DNA of 64,000 nucleotides from Fasciola hepatica (taxonomy: Eukaryota; Platyhelminthes; Trematoda; Plagiorchiida; Fasciolidae): contig CANUEZ040000014.1 of assembly GCA_948099385.1 (NCBI GenBank), forward strand, positions 682,001 to 746,000, given 5' to 3'. A program made the position numbers and the translations under genes. This document shows, piece after piece, positions 34,270-44,639 of the stretch (the stretch's first letter is position 1; each line of letters starts with the position of its first letter). The notes under the pieces were generated by a model, which was given only the letters and a program-made list of their open reading frames with translations, was not told where the DNA came from and did no database searches.

Positions 34270-35619
34270 TTCTAGCAGCTCTCTAGTCCAATTACCCCTA
34301 TTCCGTCGAGCATTCGTTTCCTGGGCCTTTTGTTCCATTACTGGTTTGCCTACCCTGGTGCTTCCTGCTTCTTTCTTCTCTGCCTCCTTCGAGTTTCACC
34401 TGTAGCAAAATGGTCCTACTGGTCATGTCTTACCTGTGTCCCTTCGGCCATTGCTCTCATCTCCTGTTCCGTAAATTGCTCGGCACAGGCCTTTTCTTTG
34501 TGCCTTCCAGTTTGGTCTGCTTTCCATGTTCCACCGATTGTAAAAACAACGTTCCGTCATAATGTTCTTTTACAGTTCCAAATCGTTTGATCTGCGGCTA
34601 TCCGATCCCTCAGGTCCATCACCACATGTCCCACCTGCATTGTTCTAGTAATAAGCCCCATTCTTACCTATTCTCTTCAACCCTATCCTTCACCTCTCCT
34701 CATTCGTGATCTGCTCCTTACAGTCTTCATCGCTCCTGGGCGTCCGCATCCTTTTTCTTCTCTCTCTTTTGAGCTGCTATGTTCACCTGTTATGAAGATA
34801 ATTCACCAAGATATTCCAAAGTCAATTCTACAACCACTTGATCTAATCTCACCTGCCCCTCCCAATTACTGATAATTTCTTTCTAGGACCCCATTGTTAT
34901 TTCTCCTGCTCCTCTCATATGTACATATGTATATATATATATACATTTGTATATATATATGCACACACATAAGTGCATTGGCTCTGCATCCCGCCGTTCC
35001 TCACAGTCCATTTTTCTTGCTAACTTCCCGTTGACCTTCATGATATGCATCCATCAATCCTACATCTGTGCCTCACATCTACCGTATCCCATCCCCCTGA
35101 ATCATTTTTCAATCCCGTCCGCCCTTCATGTCCTACATTGTTCGCCCCCTGTATTATGGTGAGTTTTGTGCCCAGTCCGCTGACCATCTAATGCAGAGTA
35201 CCAAAGCTTCGTTGATATCTAATCCATTGCAGTGCATTTCGCTTTTTTCTCTATCGTCTCCCACTAATGCAGTTTCTTGTACTGATTTCTATCCCCTCTT
35301 ATATATATCTGTCGGCCTCCAGATATCCCCACCCGGGTCGGTCACACTTTCTATTTGAATTCGACTTTCAAACCCGCCGGGAGTTGATTTGAACCCGCTT
35401 TTGGGTTCATTAAAATTATCTGGGTTTTCTTTGGTTTGTATACACTTGACATGCTTTCATCCCACTTTATTCCCTCTCCTGAGCCGTTTTATCCTACATT
35501 TTCATGCTAATTTCTACATTTTTATGATTTTCATCTGTCCATTCCGTCATTTGCAAAACCTGGATCACGCTTCTGGTATGCTTCGGGAGTCTCATAAATA
35601 AACTAATAATAATGATAAT
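34270..35619 (+). repeat. R2: copy of non-coding repeat family R
   Basis: This is the plus-strand partner of R1 (24,650-26,095). It is pyrimidine-rich on this strand and contains the AT microsatellite at 34,916-34,960 just after TTTCTAGGACCCCATT. It ends in ATAAATAAACTAATAATAATGATAAT (35,594-35,619), a TAA-rich end typical of retroposed sequences. R2 has no long frame in common with R1. The copies differ by many substitutions and by at least one insertion/deletion of roughly 100 bases between the microsatellite and the TATATCTGTCGG landmark. Confidence 0.82.
34916..34970. repeat. AT/TG microsatellite inside R2
   Basis: Two (TA)n blocks separated by CATTTGT, ending in GCACACACAT. It occupies the same position in the repeat as the tract in R1. 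Confidence 0.9.
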
Positions 35620-35879
35620 CTCCCTTGCCCTAAGCTGTCACTCTGTCCAGAATGGAAAGCATGTCCTTCCTCATATGAACTACGGGCTTGCGTAGACTCC
35701 CATTTCAGCTGGCCTTTAGTTAGCTGCTAAAATGACAAGCCCTCTATAATATCGTTCTCCCTTGTTTGTTGCGCCGCTGGCCAAAAATCGAAGCTTTTAT
35801 ATCTGAGAAGCAAATGCTTAAGCTATGAAGACTATTTTTTCTCCCGTAATCTCTCATTCACTGACTATCTGAACCATCA

Positions 35880-37070
35880 CCTTCGCACAACATGCACCAA
35901 AACTGGATTCTTTCTTATGGGAAAGCAAAAAGTCTCACCCATCCCAACAGCGCCCTGAAAAACTCGAAACCATGTAAAGTCAGGAGCACGAGTGTGAAGT
36001 CAGCTGCGGGATACTTGGCGCTAATTGATGAGACATCCGTTATCTCACCTGATGAAACTTGGGATTTTAACCACTGTTTTGCCTCTAAAATGGACTGGTT
36101 ACTAATATCAATCCACTTGTGGCGATTGTCATTGACAGTATTTCTTTTTGCTTCATTACATCTGCATGTTTACGTACATTACGATTGCGCTGATTACAAG
36201 CTATAATTTGCCCCCGCCCGGTCCGTGTTTTTGATTCTCAGCTGAGCGTAGTTCGGTCAGGAGCTATGTTGCGTTCGTTGCAAACTGTACGACTACTCAA
36301 GCTCGGTTCCCAACTATCGCACTACCATGTCTGATTTTTGGCACTGACCCCTCTCCGTCCGTCATTTTTTTGAACTTAGTACGATCTCACGAGTTCTGTC
36401 CCAGTTCTAGTCGTAGACTATCCGGAACCCCGTGGACCTCCGCCGGCTGCAATCACTAAGGATAATCCCGAGTTATCCAAACTGTAGCCTTACCTTTTCA
36501 CCTGCTCGGCATATTCAGGCTTAGTGTCTTCAAACGGAAAGCCATCGGCAATCCTTCAAAACACAAAGAAGGACCTTTTCAATGATTGTGCAGTTACTGT
36601 CCGAATAATCACACAACCTTTTGTCTCCAGAATCATGAGGCTTGCCAAAGATTGCCCTCTTCATTATCTTCTCAAGTTCAACCCTCAAAGTACTAGATGG
36701 CAAGGAGTAATCAAACTCTGCTCTAGTATTACCCGTCGACCTGGTTTCCTACATCTCCTTACCAAAAGCTTGGATAGCTGTATCGTCTTGTTCTTTACCT
36801 TGATATAAATGAAACGTATACAATCCTCCCTTACCATAACTTATCTCCAAAGTGCTTCCTTTTGATGTTACCTACTCTCTCTTTTCTTGGTTGTATTTTC
36901 ACTTATCCCAAGGTTCTCGGGCTGTCCTTGTCAATGGGCATAAAAACAGCTCAAAATCGGTTGTGAGCATCATCGTAAAGCGCAGTCAACTAGGTTCAAT
37001 TATCTATCACATGTATATCACTGATGCGCTCAAAACGTCTAGAGCACCCCTGCACAAACCTCAAGGATGT
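35880..37070 (+). mobile_element. Non-LTR retrotransposon copy G (RT remnant)
   Basis: This is a plus-strand CR1-like fragment. Frame 35892-36206 has KSLTHPNSALKNSKPC and DETSVISPDETWDFNHCFAS, matching the linker of copies A and B (copy A has ENNDHITSPVAISQALNYYF). Frame 36524-36808 has FVSRIMRLAKDCPLHYLL, the fingers. Frame 36852-37073 has GSRAVLVNGHKNSSKSVVSI and VKRSQLGSIIYHMYITD, matching the QGxxLGPxLFxxYIxD motif. The motif A and FADD boxes were not found. Confidence 0.75.
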
Positions 37071-37349
37071 TAGCCTCCATGCTCAGAAAACGAAAATTTG
37101 TCACTTTCAAACCCGGAATAAACATAATTCAACCCAAGCGCCACGGCACTTGACCCTATTGGTAGAAATTTAGGCTGGAGTTGGGCTGAAATGACTTACG
37201 ACATTTGCCTTGAAAGCTTGCACAGAGTTCGTGCAACTTCACAAGGAATATAATAATGAGAGAGCCAAAAGGGTCATCAGCATATATCCAAGTTACAAAA
37301 ACGACTTATAATGTTTTACTGAAGACACTTGTGACCGAGCGGTGCAGTT

Positions 37350-37514
37350 CTGGTTTTCTTCATTCTGTGCTGGTAGGACTAGCCTTTCGGTTTATATGCG
37401 GAGAAAAGAGATTTATCATTCATAAAGATGAATAACCCGTTTTTTACAGTTCATTTTGACTCCGGTATGTTGCTTCTCCGTATGTATAGGTCCACCTCTC
37501 TCTTTGTACATATT

Positions 37515-37548
<34 letters not shown>

Positions 37549-39900
37549 CGCTTGTGCTTTTTATACGTACACTTATTGTTGGACACTGAAGTAGATGTTT
37601 TGTAGTTTTTTGTGAAATTCATGCAATAATTAGTACTAATCACTATGGTCAGTTGGTAGTTCGTACTCAGGTTCTGAGGGTCATAGTACATTGCCTTGCG
37701 TAAAAGGACGACGTGGGAGAGTTATTGGAGGCACAAGAGAGTCTTCGGTGCAAAGCGCCAAACTTGTAGCGAGGCTACATTGTGAGGGCACCGACGTTGT
37801 TCACGCGAATCACAGGCACTAATTGTGCCAAGGAAAACCGAATTCTGTCAAGTATTTCCCCAAACCTAATTCAATCTGCTGCCCACGCTGTGGGACTAGA
37901 GCTACGAGAATTTGGCCGAAATCTGATTTGAGGTCTGTGGACCTTTTAGGCGGCGGTCTACTTACCACCGGCTCATCAAAGTCAATCATCGGTGCAGGTC
38001 AGCACATTCGTACTGTCCATATTTTTGTCACATGGCAGAGAAATATAGGACGGGAGAAACTTTTGTGCTGAAGTAGGCATTTGTGCTTCTTGGCAGTCCC
38101 TGCGCGATGATTTTAAAGCCACTGTGTCAACCACAAGGCGGTGTTTTCATGTGCTACACGCTTTGAGCCATCATGTGCCAGGTATTCTGCTTTACCCAAG
38201 GACAGTACCTTGTTCACTAAGGCTGTAAGATGCCGCTATCAAATTCTCTTATGAACATTACTAAGAAAAACTCGAGTCGATTACCAAAAGGCCTGGAAGA
38301 CCAGCGGAATAATTACGCCGAAGAACTTACGAAGTCAGCTGCATGCTTTTCGAAAGAAAAGTAATGTTTTTTCGGATGACATTTTCATTCTTATTCGTGC
38401 CGTCCAAATTTCTTCTGTGTTTTCTCTTTGCTTTTCACTGCTCCACGCAACGAGATTGAGACACAACCCTTGACTAGACTACAAAAAGATTTTTAGTTGC
38501 TCGATAATCTAATTATTTATTGTTTTATTGTAATTTTTTCACACAGTTTGCCATCAAGTCACCTGTCCGTGGAAGGCTTACGTCAGACCTAATTAATCCG
38601 CTGATTCATGTGATCAGTTGTAAAAGCATATTACTTTTCAATGCCTCCAGTGAAGCCGATGTTCCAATTTTGCCCGCGTTAGCAGGATTTATATTTTTCT
38701 GCCTCTACTTTCTAGGTTACTTACTAGTCTTTGAGTCTGAATACAGAATGAGGCCATTGGGCCTGGTGTGGCTTCAGGCGGCTGCTGGGTTTGAAGCGTG
38801 CAACAATAGCTGTTCGAAAAGAGGCTGATTGTTTTCGCCAAGGGCAGGTCAGTGGAATTCCTCGTTTTGCTTTAAACTCCAGAAGCCGTTCCTTTTATCC
38901 AAAGGTTTGCAGAAGTAATGATATCTGTCGTTGAAACATAAAGCTTTGGCTTATCAAAGCTATAAATGCAGCCTATGCAAGGTGGGCATGCAGGCATGTA
39001 AACTATCACTCCGGTCGAACTTAGGGCTGCTTTTTATTATTGCCTTATTAGTTTGGTGTAACCAACGCCTCATCAAGTATTCTGAAGATTTGTAACTTTT
39101 CATTATAAGCCAAGGCTCAACGTGTTCCTCAAACTTGGTTTAAAGTATTCCTGATATTTTCCTATCGCATGGTTGTTTTGATTCACAAATTATCAGGCTG
39201 TGATCCGCTTTGTGGAAAGCATTCTTCAATCAACCCGTCATTGGAACCTGCACGCAAAAGTGTTTTGTTGTCCAACGTTTCATGAATTGGAACTGCCTCG
39301 CTTTTATACGTTTTAGCTTTTCAGACCCGGTGACCAGATTACACAGGATCGACTAACATTTTCCGGAAGTTCTGGATGAGGCCGTTCTCGAATGGCAAAT
39401 TTGCGCAACCGGTCAGTGTGCCATTCTAAAAATAAACTCGGTGATTTTCAAAAACCGTTCTTCCAATCAGTGATAACATGGTGGTTCTGATCGAAAAAAT
39501 GGATAACGTACAAATCGATTGAGAGCCTGGCAGTTAGGATGGATTAGGAGAATAATCGGTGCCCGTTCCTATCGGCGTTTTCGAACATCCAGCGTAACTC
39601 CACTCGTTGCCGATTGAGCGCAGGTGCCTCCGCAGAAAGTTAGCACAGTGCGCGCTCACTGGGGCTCAGGTAGCGTCGTCCGGAGTTTCAGCTGATGTAG
39701 CCCGAAATAAGAGCAAAAAGATTCAGCGCGTGCTCATTTGGGAGCGCGTTGAGCATGCTGCTTGGAGACTGTTCGTCCTAGACTACTGTAGTGAAGACTA
39801 ATGCGTGGATATCGCCTCACTAGCCAAACCTCTCTGTGTTCAAGGGAGGAAGTGAGGTATAATTTAAGGTAGGTCATTAGTTGGTTCAGAAGAAGAGAAG
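37350..39900. other. Unassigned 2.5 kb stretch
   Basis: Apart from the TA tract, I see no element motif. The 102-codon plus frame 38520-38828 has a strongly hydrophobic segment (ALAGFIFFCLYFLGYLLVF near residue 55) but no family resemblance and no supporting context. The last few hundred bases should contain the RT/RNase H part of BEL-3 but it is not legible. Confidence 0.4.
37517..37547. repeat. (TA)n microsatellite
   Basis: An uninterrupted run of about 15 TA dinucleotides, flanked by TTTACA and TTTGCG. Confidence 0.95.
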
Positions 39901-39927
39901 TAGTTGTGAGGCTACCGTGAGTTTGGT

Positions 39928-40720
39928 ATGTTTATTGTTTTCCTACAGAAGTGGGCCCAACATAGTGACAAGATGACTCTCGAGTCTGTCTTACAAGCAG
40001 CTTTATACGAAAGTTCAGTCCCACTCCAATCGGTATGCTGTTATGTGGAGGATGGTGATTGCCTCCGCTCAGTTTATTGGAGAGCACTAAGCATCTTACC
40101 ATTATGCCAAAAATACACGGTCGCTGGGTTAGTTGTTTGGCATCATCATGAAACCGAAGGTCATATTGGATGTCCCCAAATTCCATCGAATATTCGTAGG
40201 GGATTCTGGATTGTAAAGGGCGGATAGGATTTTCAACCTGTTGTCGGAAGGTGCTTACTTTATCGCAGAACGTCAACGAGTCCGAGTTTACGACGAATGG
40301 GGCGGTTACCAGTCAAAAGTGTGGTGGGCCCCTGCTATGCCTTTGTGTACTCGAGGGTGGGCTATTTTGGGCAGCTTCTGTTAAGCTTGGCAAGACTGAA
40401 GAGAAGTAGTGAGGCCATTTATTCACCCGTAAGAGCGTGAAAGCGGGGTGGGGGAGTGAAAGTTGCGCACTCTTTATCTAAGGATTCTTTATCACGGGAA
40501 ATAATTTGATTCGCGGCTGCAAGGGGTCAACTGCATACTCTTTTTGGACACAAAAAAAGAATTTTAAAGGGGGCTCGTTCAGAAGTTCGGGAGTTTACGC
40601 ATGAGCTGTAACAGGACAAAAATAAGTCGTTTTTTTATCAAGCTGCTGCTTGAAAGGAACTTTGGGTCACCAGAAGCCAGTCACTGGGGTGGAGTTTGGA
40701 AAGTGTACTACTTTTGGCTC
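39928..40720 (+). mobile_element. Pao/BEL integrase remnant BEL-3
   Basis: The plus frame 39928-40227 ends with VVWHHHETEGHIGCPQ and NIRRGFWIVKGG, the H2C2 zinc-binding block of Pao/BEL integrases (usual LIxxxHxxxxHxGxxxTLxxLRxxFWI..G). Further on, in shifting frames, come VYSRVGYFGQ (40.35 kb), KVAHSLSKDSLSREI (40.46 kb), KGARSEVREF (40.56 kb) and ASHWGGVWKV in frame 40601-40876. This is the Pao/BEL integrase core in order. The Asp of SDNGTNF is gone. No gag, protease or LTR was found, so this is a fragment of a third element. Confidence 0.82.
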
Positions 40721-41029
40721 ACAGTGTGCGATATTCAGCCACATATGGTTGTCCTGGGAGTGACAAGTCTTGAGAAATTTTTGTTGGAAATAACGAGGAT
40801 CCCGAAGCATAACACTTCGTGCAGGCGACAGATAATTGCAAAGACCTTAAAGTATCGACTCCAAGCAGGCTCCTGATACTTCGCAGCGGTGAAACTGTGT
40901 TTGATGTCCAATATTTATCCAGCACCTGCCGCCGGAAACCGAAGAGTAGTGCAACTGCTAGAGAATTTATTTTGAAAACGTTGGAAAGCTGAATGTGTAA
41001 GTGGGTTGCAGGAAATGAAAGGGAAGTAT

Positions 41030-41720
41030 GCCACAGGCATCTTTTCCGTTCTTTCGAGGCAGATTGATTTCTTCACGTTCCACTGGTTACAAAGAGAAAA
41101 AGTTACTTCATAAAGTTCAAGTACGACTTGAACCATATGATTTGCCCTCACTTTAATCCTGTGATCTTTCATGTGTCCATTAACTTTTTATCTTATTTGC
41201 CCTAAAGTAACTGCAACCTTTGCATCGCGGTCCGTTTTGCTTCTCAATTCCCCTTCTCAGCTGGTGGTCCATACTACTCCAACCTATCCTAAATTTCTTC
41301 CCTCTGCAACCCCTCCCCCAGCAGCTTCCATCCTCGGTGCCTCATGGTACGCCTTGATTTTCTGACAATTCTCTTATTACCGGCGTATTCACATGATGCA
41401 ACTGAATTGAATAAACTATAATATCTAGCTTTGCCCGTTTTCTTCGACCACTTCCTTCGTCCCCCCCGGCTTATGAACTGTTCAAAGTGGCCTTCAGCAT
41501 CTCTGTGCTCCCAAAATTATTTTTACTCTCTGAATACTCATCTCATTCCACTGATCGTAGATAAAACAACATGAGTTTTCCGTGTGGTTCTAAACCTCCT
41601 GAATAAACCAGGGTATCTCTCCTGATAGGTGCTATTCCCGTGTTCAAGCGCCGCACCGTCTTAAGCTTCAGCTCACGCCCCTCCGCTGATATTCCACGTT
41701 CCGCTGGTTAAGTACATCCT
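41030..41720 (+). repeat. R3: diverged, rearranged copy of repeat family R
   Basis: Short landmarks of R1/R2 recur on the plus strand: CACGTTCCACT..TT near 41.08 kb, TCCATACTACTC near 41.27 kb, and TTATGAACTG...TCTGTGCTCCCAAA near 41.47-41.52 kb. CGTGTTCAAGCGCCG follows at about 41.64 kb; in R1 that lies upstream of the other landmarks, so 41.62-41.72 kb looks like the 5' part of a second copy joined behind the first. The match is weaker than between R1 and R2. Confidence 0.55.
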
Positions 41721-41866
41721 ATATTCGTGCTACTTTCCCCATTTTTTTGCGCTAGCTGGTTCCCTCATCATCATCCCCTCGCCTCTTCCGATAAGCATTC
41801 AACAAGCATTTCATTTCTGACCAGTTTTTGCTTTTTTAACTGCATCGATTTTCTTCCACCCTTTGA

Positions 41867-42265
41867 GTGATTTCGATCTATTATGAAAACTGCATTATGC
41901 CCGGTCCCAAACTTTATGAAGCCGAGTTAAATGCACTCACAGTACCATTTGCGCCCCTTGGGGAAGGTTTTCCCGAGACTTGGTTAGAGAAGTTAGAATC
42001 AACGTTCGCTCTGCGGAATGTGATCACGGAGAGCAGTAGGTTCCGCTGCATGGTCGCAGTGCTTCTTCCATACATCTTCGACGAAGCACAAGATGTCTTT
42101 CAAACAGAAGAACCAAAACCTTACGAATGCATAAAAGCTGCTTCCGTCAGCCGGATAGCCATATCCGAAAAACAGAGAATTGTCCGTTTGCTTGCAGACG
42201 CTCAGCTGGGAGTCGCAAACCTTCCCGGTTTATCCTGCACTTGCTCACCCTTCTGGAAACCATAA
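41867..42265 (+). pseudogene. Gypsy-1 gag
   Basis: This 132-codon frame has the alpha-helical gag region of CsRn1/Mag-like elements. It reads VPFAPLGEGFPETWLEKLES, FALRNVITESSRFRCMVAVL, DEAQDVFQTEEPKPYECIKA and ISEKQRIVRLLADAQLG, matching the WFxxLExxF...KYxxLxxxL...YxxLKxxLixR...SxxxRxxxLLxxxxLG pattern. A zinc-knuckle region should follow at 42.3-42.6 kb and is not legible. Gag would coat the element RNA. Confidence 0.85.
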
Positions 42266-42719
42266 ATACGGGTAATGGTCTCCTGAAAGGGACTTGACTC
42301 CAACTTCCCCCCAGCCACATGCAGGAGGTTCTTTGTGCCCACAGAGGAATGTCCCGAAAAGCCTACGGTGACTGCCGAGTTAATTAGGGTAACCTACGTG
42401 CAAAACGGCAGTCCGGCGATGTCTTCACAAACTAGGTCTGTTAGCAGTCACTGTGCAAGATTTGTCCGAAACAACCGGGCACTCGGTTTCCTGTCAGCAA
42501 GACACCCAAACCCAGCACCCCCCCCAGCAGATAGATTTGCTTAGACGGATCTCGCACGAGAATTCTGGTTCAGCCATCACCAACTGAAGCTCTTTTTTGG
42601 CATCATCAGAGGTATCATTCTTAGGCGCGTCATTACATTTCGCTTTGTGCCTTGGCCACAGCCAGTCAGGGAAGAGAGGGCGCCAGTGCGCAACTGCAAC
42701 GGACACTACTGGCTAGGAT

Positions 42720-43080
42720 GGTTTACTATTCTACCAAATCAATCCTAAATCAGAGACAAGCAGCTTGGTAGAAACAGGTGCTGAAATAAAGAGTGCTCCT
42801 ACCCTCATTTCGAGCTGTCGATAAAAGCTCTTTCTCCAGACTACTTGCCACTGATGGTACATCTATACAGACTTATGGACAAGTTTTGGAACTTCAGGTT
42901 TTGTTCTTCTTCGCATTTCTCGCTGGGCTTCTTAACTGCAGATTTTCCTTACTCTAAACTTGGTATTGATTCCCTGTGTCACTTCGATCTCTTGGCTGAT
43001 TCTGGCCACAAGCTTCCTGTGTATAATATCGTTATTCTATCCGTGAATGGTGCTTTGGTTGATCCTAACCCAATCAGTCC
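42720..43080 (+). pseudogene. Gypsy-1 aspartic protease remnant
   Basis: Near 42.76 kb a frame reads SSLVETGAEIKSAP, the protease active-site loop (usual FLVDTGAEIS). The catalytic Asp codon is Glu (42771-42773). In other frames, TDGTSIQTYGQVLELQ (42.85 kb) and LGIDSLCHFDLLADSG (42.96 kb, frame 42845-43294) supply the flap and second half (usual IxGADFLxHFxLLVD). At least two frameshifts break the domain. Confidence 0.8.
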
Positions 43081-43198
43081 TGTTCCACTCAAGATGACTA
43101 ATTCTCTTTTGTTTGGTAAAGTATTAGATACACACCCAGGAGTGATGCGCACACCGCCTCCACTACCTGCCATATCCGGCTTGGCAGGTCATCACAAT

Positions 43199-43895
43199 AA
43201 CACATCATGCCATCCAATTTTGATAGGGCACGCCGGATTGCACCCGACAGGTTTAAAATCGCGCGAGCAGAGTTCAAGCACATGCTTGAGTTAGGTGTCG
43301 TTCGTAATCCTCAGGCTTCGTCATCTCACGTGGTTCTTGAAAAATCAGATTGGCGACCACGTTGAGATTATAGAGCCTTCAATAATACCGCCATCCCGGA
43401 TAGGTATTCCATCCCACAAACTCAGGGTATCATGGTCAACCTCGAAGGAGCTTACGTATTCCTAAAAATAGATTTGATACTTCCCCATCACCAGATTCCC
43501 ATTGCAGGTGGAGGTATACCTAAGAAAGCGGTAACAAAGGCCCTTGGTCTCTTTGAATTGCTACGAAAGCCATTTGGTTTGAGCAAGGCCGCGCGAACCT
43601 TTCAGAATTTTATTGTTCATGTTACCAGGGGTCTAGGTTTTGTTTTCGACTACATAGATCTGCTAGTAACTTGTGAAACTGAGGATGCACAAAATCAAGA
43701 CCTGCAGCAGTTGTTAGAGCTTTCGGTTGCACATGGTATTACCTTCAATGGGGACAAAAGCATCTCTGGCGAAATTTCATTTGAGGTTTCAGGCTACGTA
43801 ATCGACGAAAGTGGTATTCGGCCTATGGAAGAAACGGTACGAGAGGCTCGTAACTTTTCGCCGCCTACTTTACTATATGCCATTCGGCTTTCCAA
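43199..43895 (+). pseudogene. Gypsy-1 reverse transcriptase
   Basis: Starting near 43.2 kb, RARRIAPDRFKIARAEFK and MLELGVVRNPQASSSHVVLE lead into a stop, then the long frame 43432-43950. That frame has EGAYVFLKIDLILPHHQIPI, PFGLSKAARTFQNFIVHVT and GLGFVFDYIDLLVTCET (motif C), then GYVIDESGIRPMEETV. Motif A keeps its Asp (KIDL). Motif C normally reads YIDDLLV; here it is YIDLLV, one Asp codon missing by a 3-base deletion (43651-43668), which keeps the frame open. Confidence 0.92.
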
Positions 43896-43949
43896 CGGGA
43901 CGGTAAACTGTTGCCAGTATTTCATTGCAAACCGTGCTACTTTGATTTA

Positions 43950-44470
43950 ACCTTCAAAATATTTACTTCGAGGTGCTAAAGATGGCCTCATAGTCTTCTC
44001 CCGCGATGCTAAAACTGTCTTCAATGAACCCAAAAACGCTTTGGCTTCTGCTAAATCGCTGGTTCATTTTCAGGCCGAAGCTCACGTGAGTATAGTCATC
44101 GAAGCCTCTAACAGAGCGATGGGTGGCATGCTACAGCAGTGGCCCACATCACAATAGAAACCACCAGCCGTTTCCTTTCTTCGTCTTCTATCGGCTGAAA
44201 CCAGGCAATTTATGTTTAGCCGGGAACCGCTTACTGCCCACAGCACGGTCAGACATTTCCGACATTTCGCCGGAGGCAGACAGTTTGCCATCTTCATCGA
44301 TCATTAACCATTGATGTAAGCGTTTTAAAGTCGAACCGATAAACACTTACCTCGTGAGTTGCGTCAATTAGACTTTGCGTAAAAGTTTCCAGTGACGTTC
44401 GTCCTTTTTTGGCGCCCGGGAAGTTGTGGCTGATGCTCTTTCTCGCGTAGACGCTATCCATGGTCAGCCA
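43950..44470 (+). pseudogene. Gypsy-1 RNase H domain
   Basis: Shifting frames give FSRDAKTVFNEPKNALASAK then SIVIEASNRAMGGMLQQWP (usual VDASDxAxGAVLQQ; the first catalytic Asp is Glu), RLLSAETRQFMFSREPLTA, VRHFRHFAGGRQFAIFIDH, and finally GREVVADALSRVDAI at about 44.42-44.45 kb. The order and wording match the gypsy RNase H and the VADALSR end. Several stops interrupt it. Confidence 0.85.
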
Positions 44471-44639
44471 CGAGCCACTATTCTCGAAGCCTCGGCTACA
44501 GCCCAACCTTCGGAATTGGATGTTTACAGATCCCAGTCAGATCGCCTCACCTGAGCCTTCGGAGTTCCTACTAGCAAGCTCTCCGATCCCGATAGTGTGT
44601 GACACAGCTTTGCCTTATGTCCAATAATACCCACGCCTT

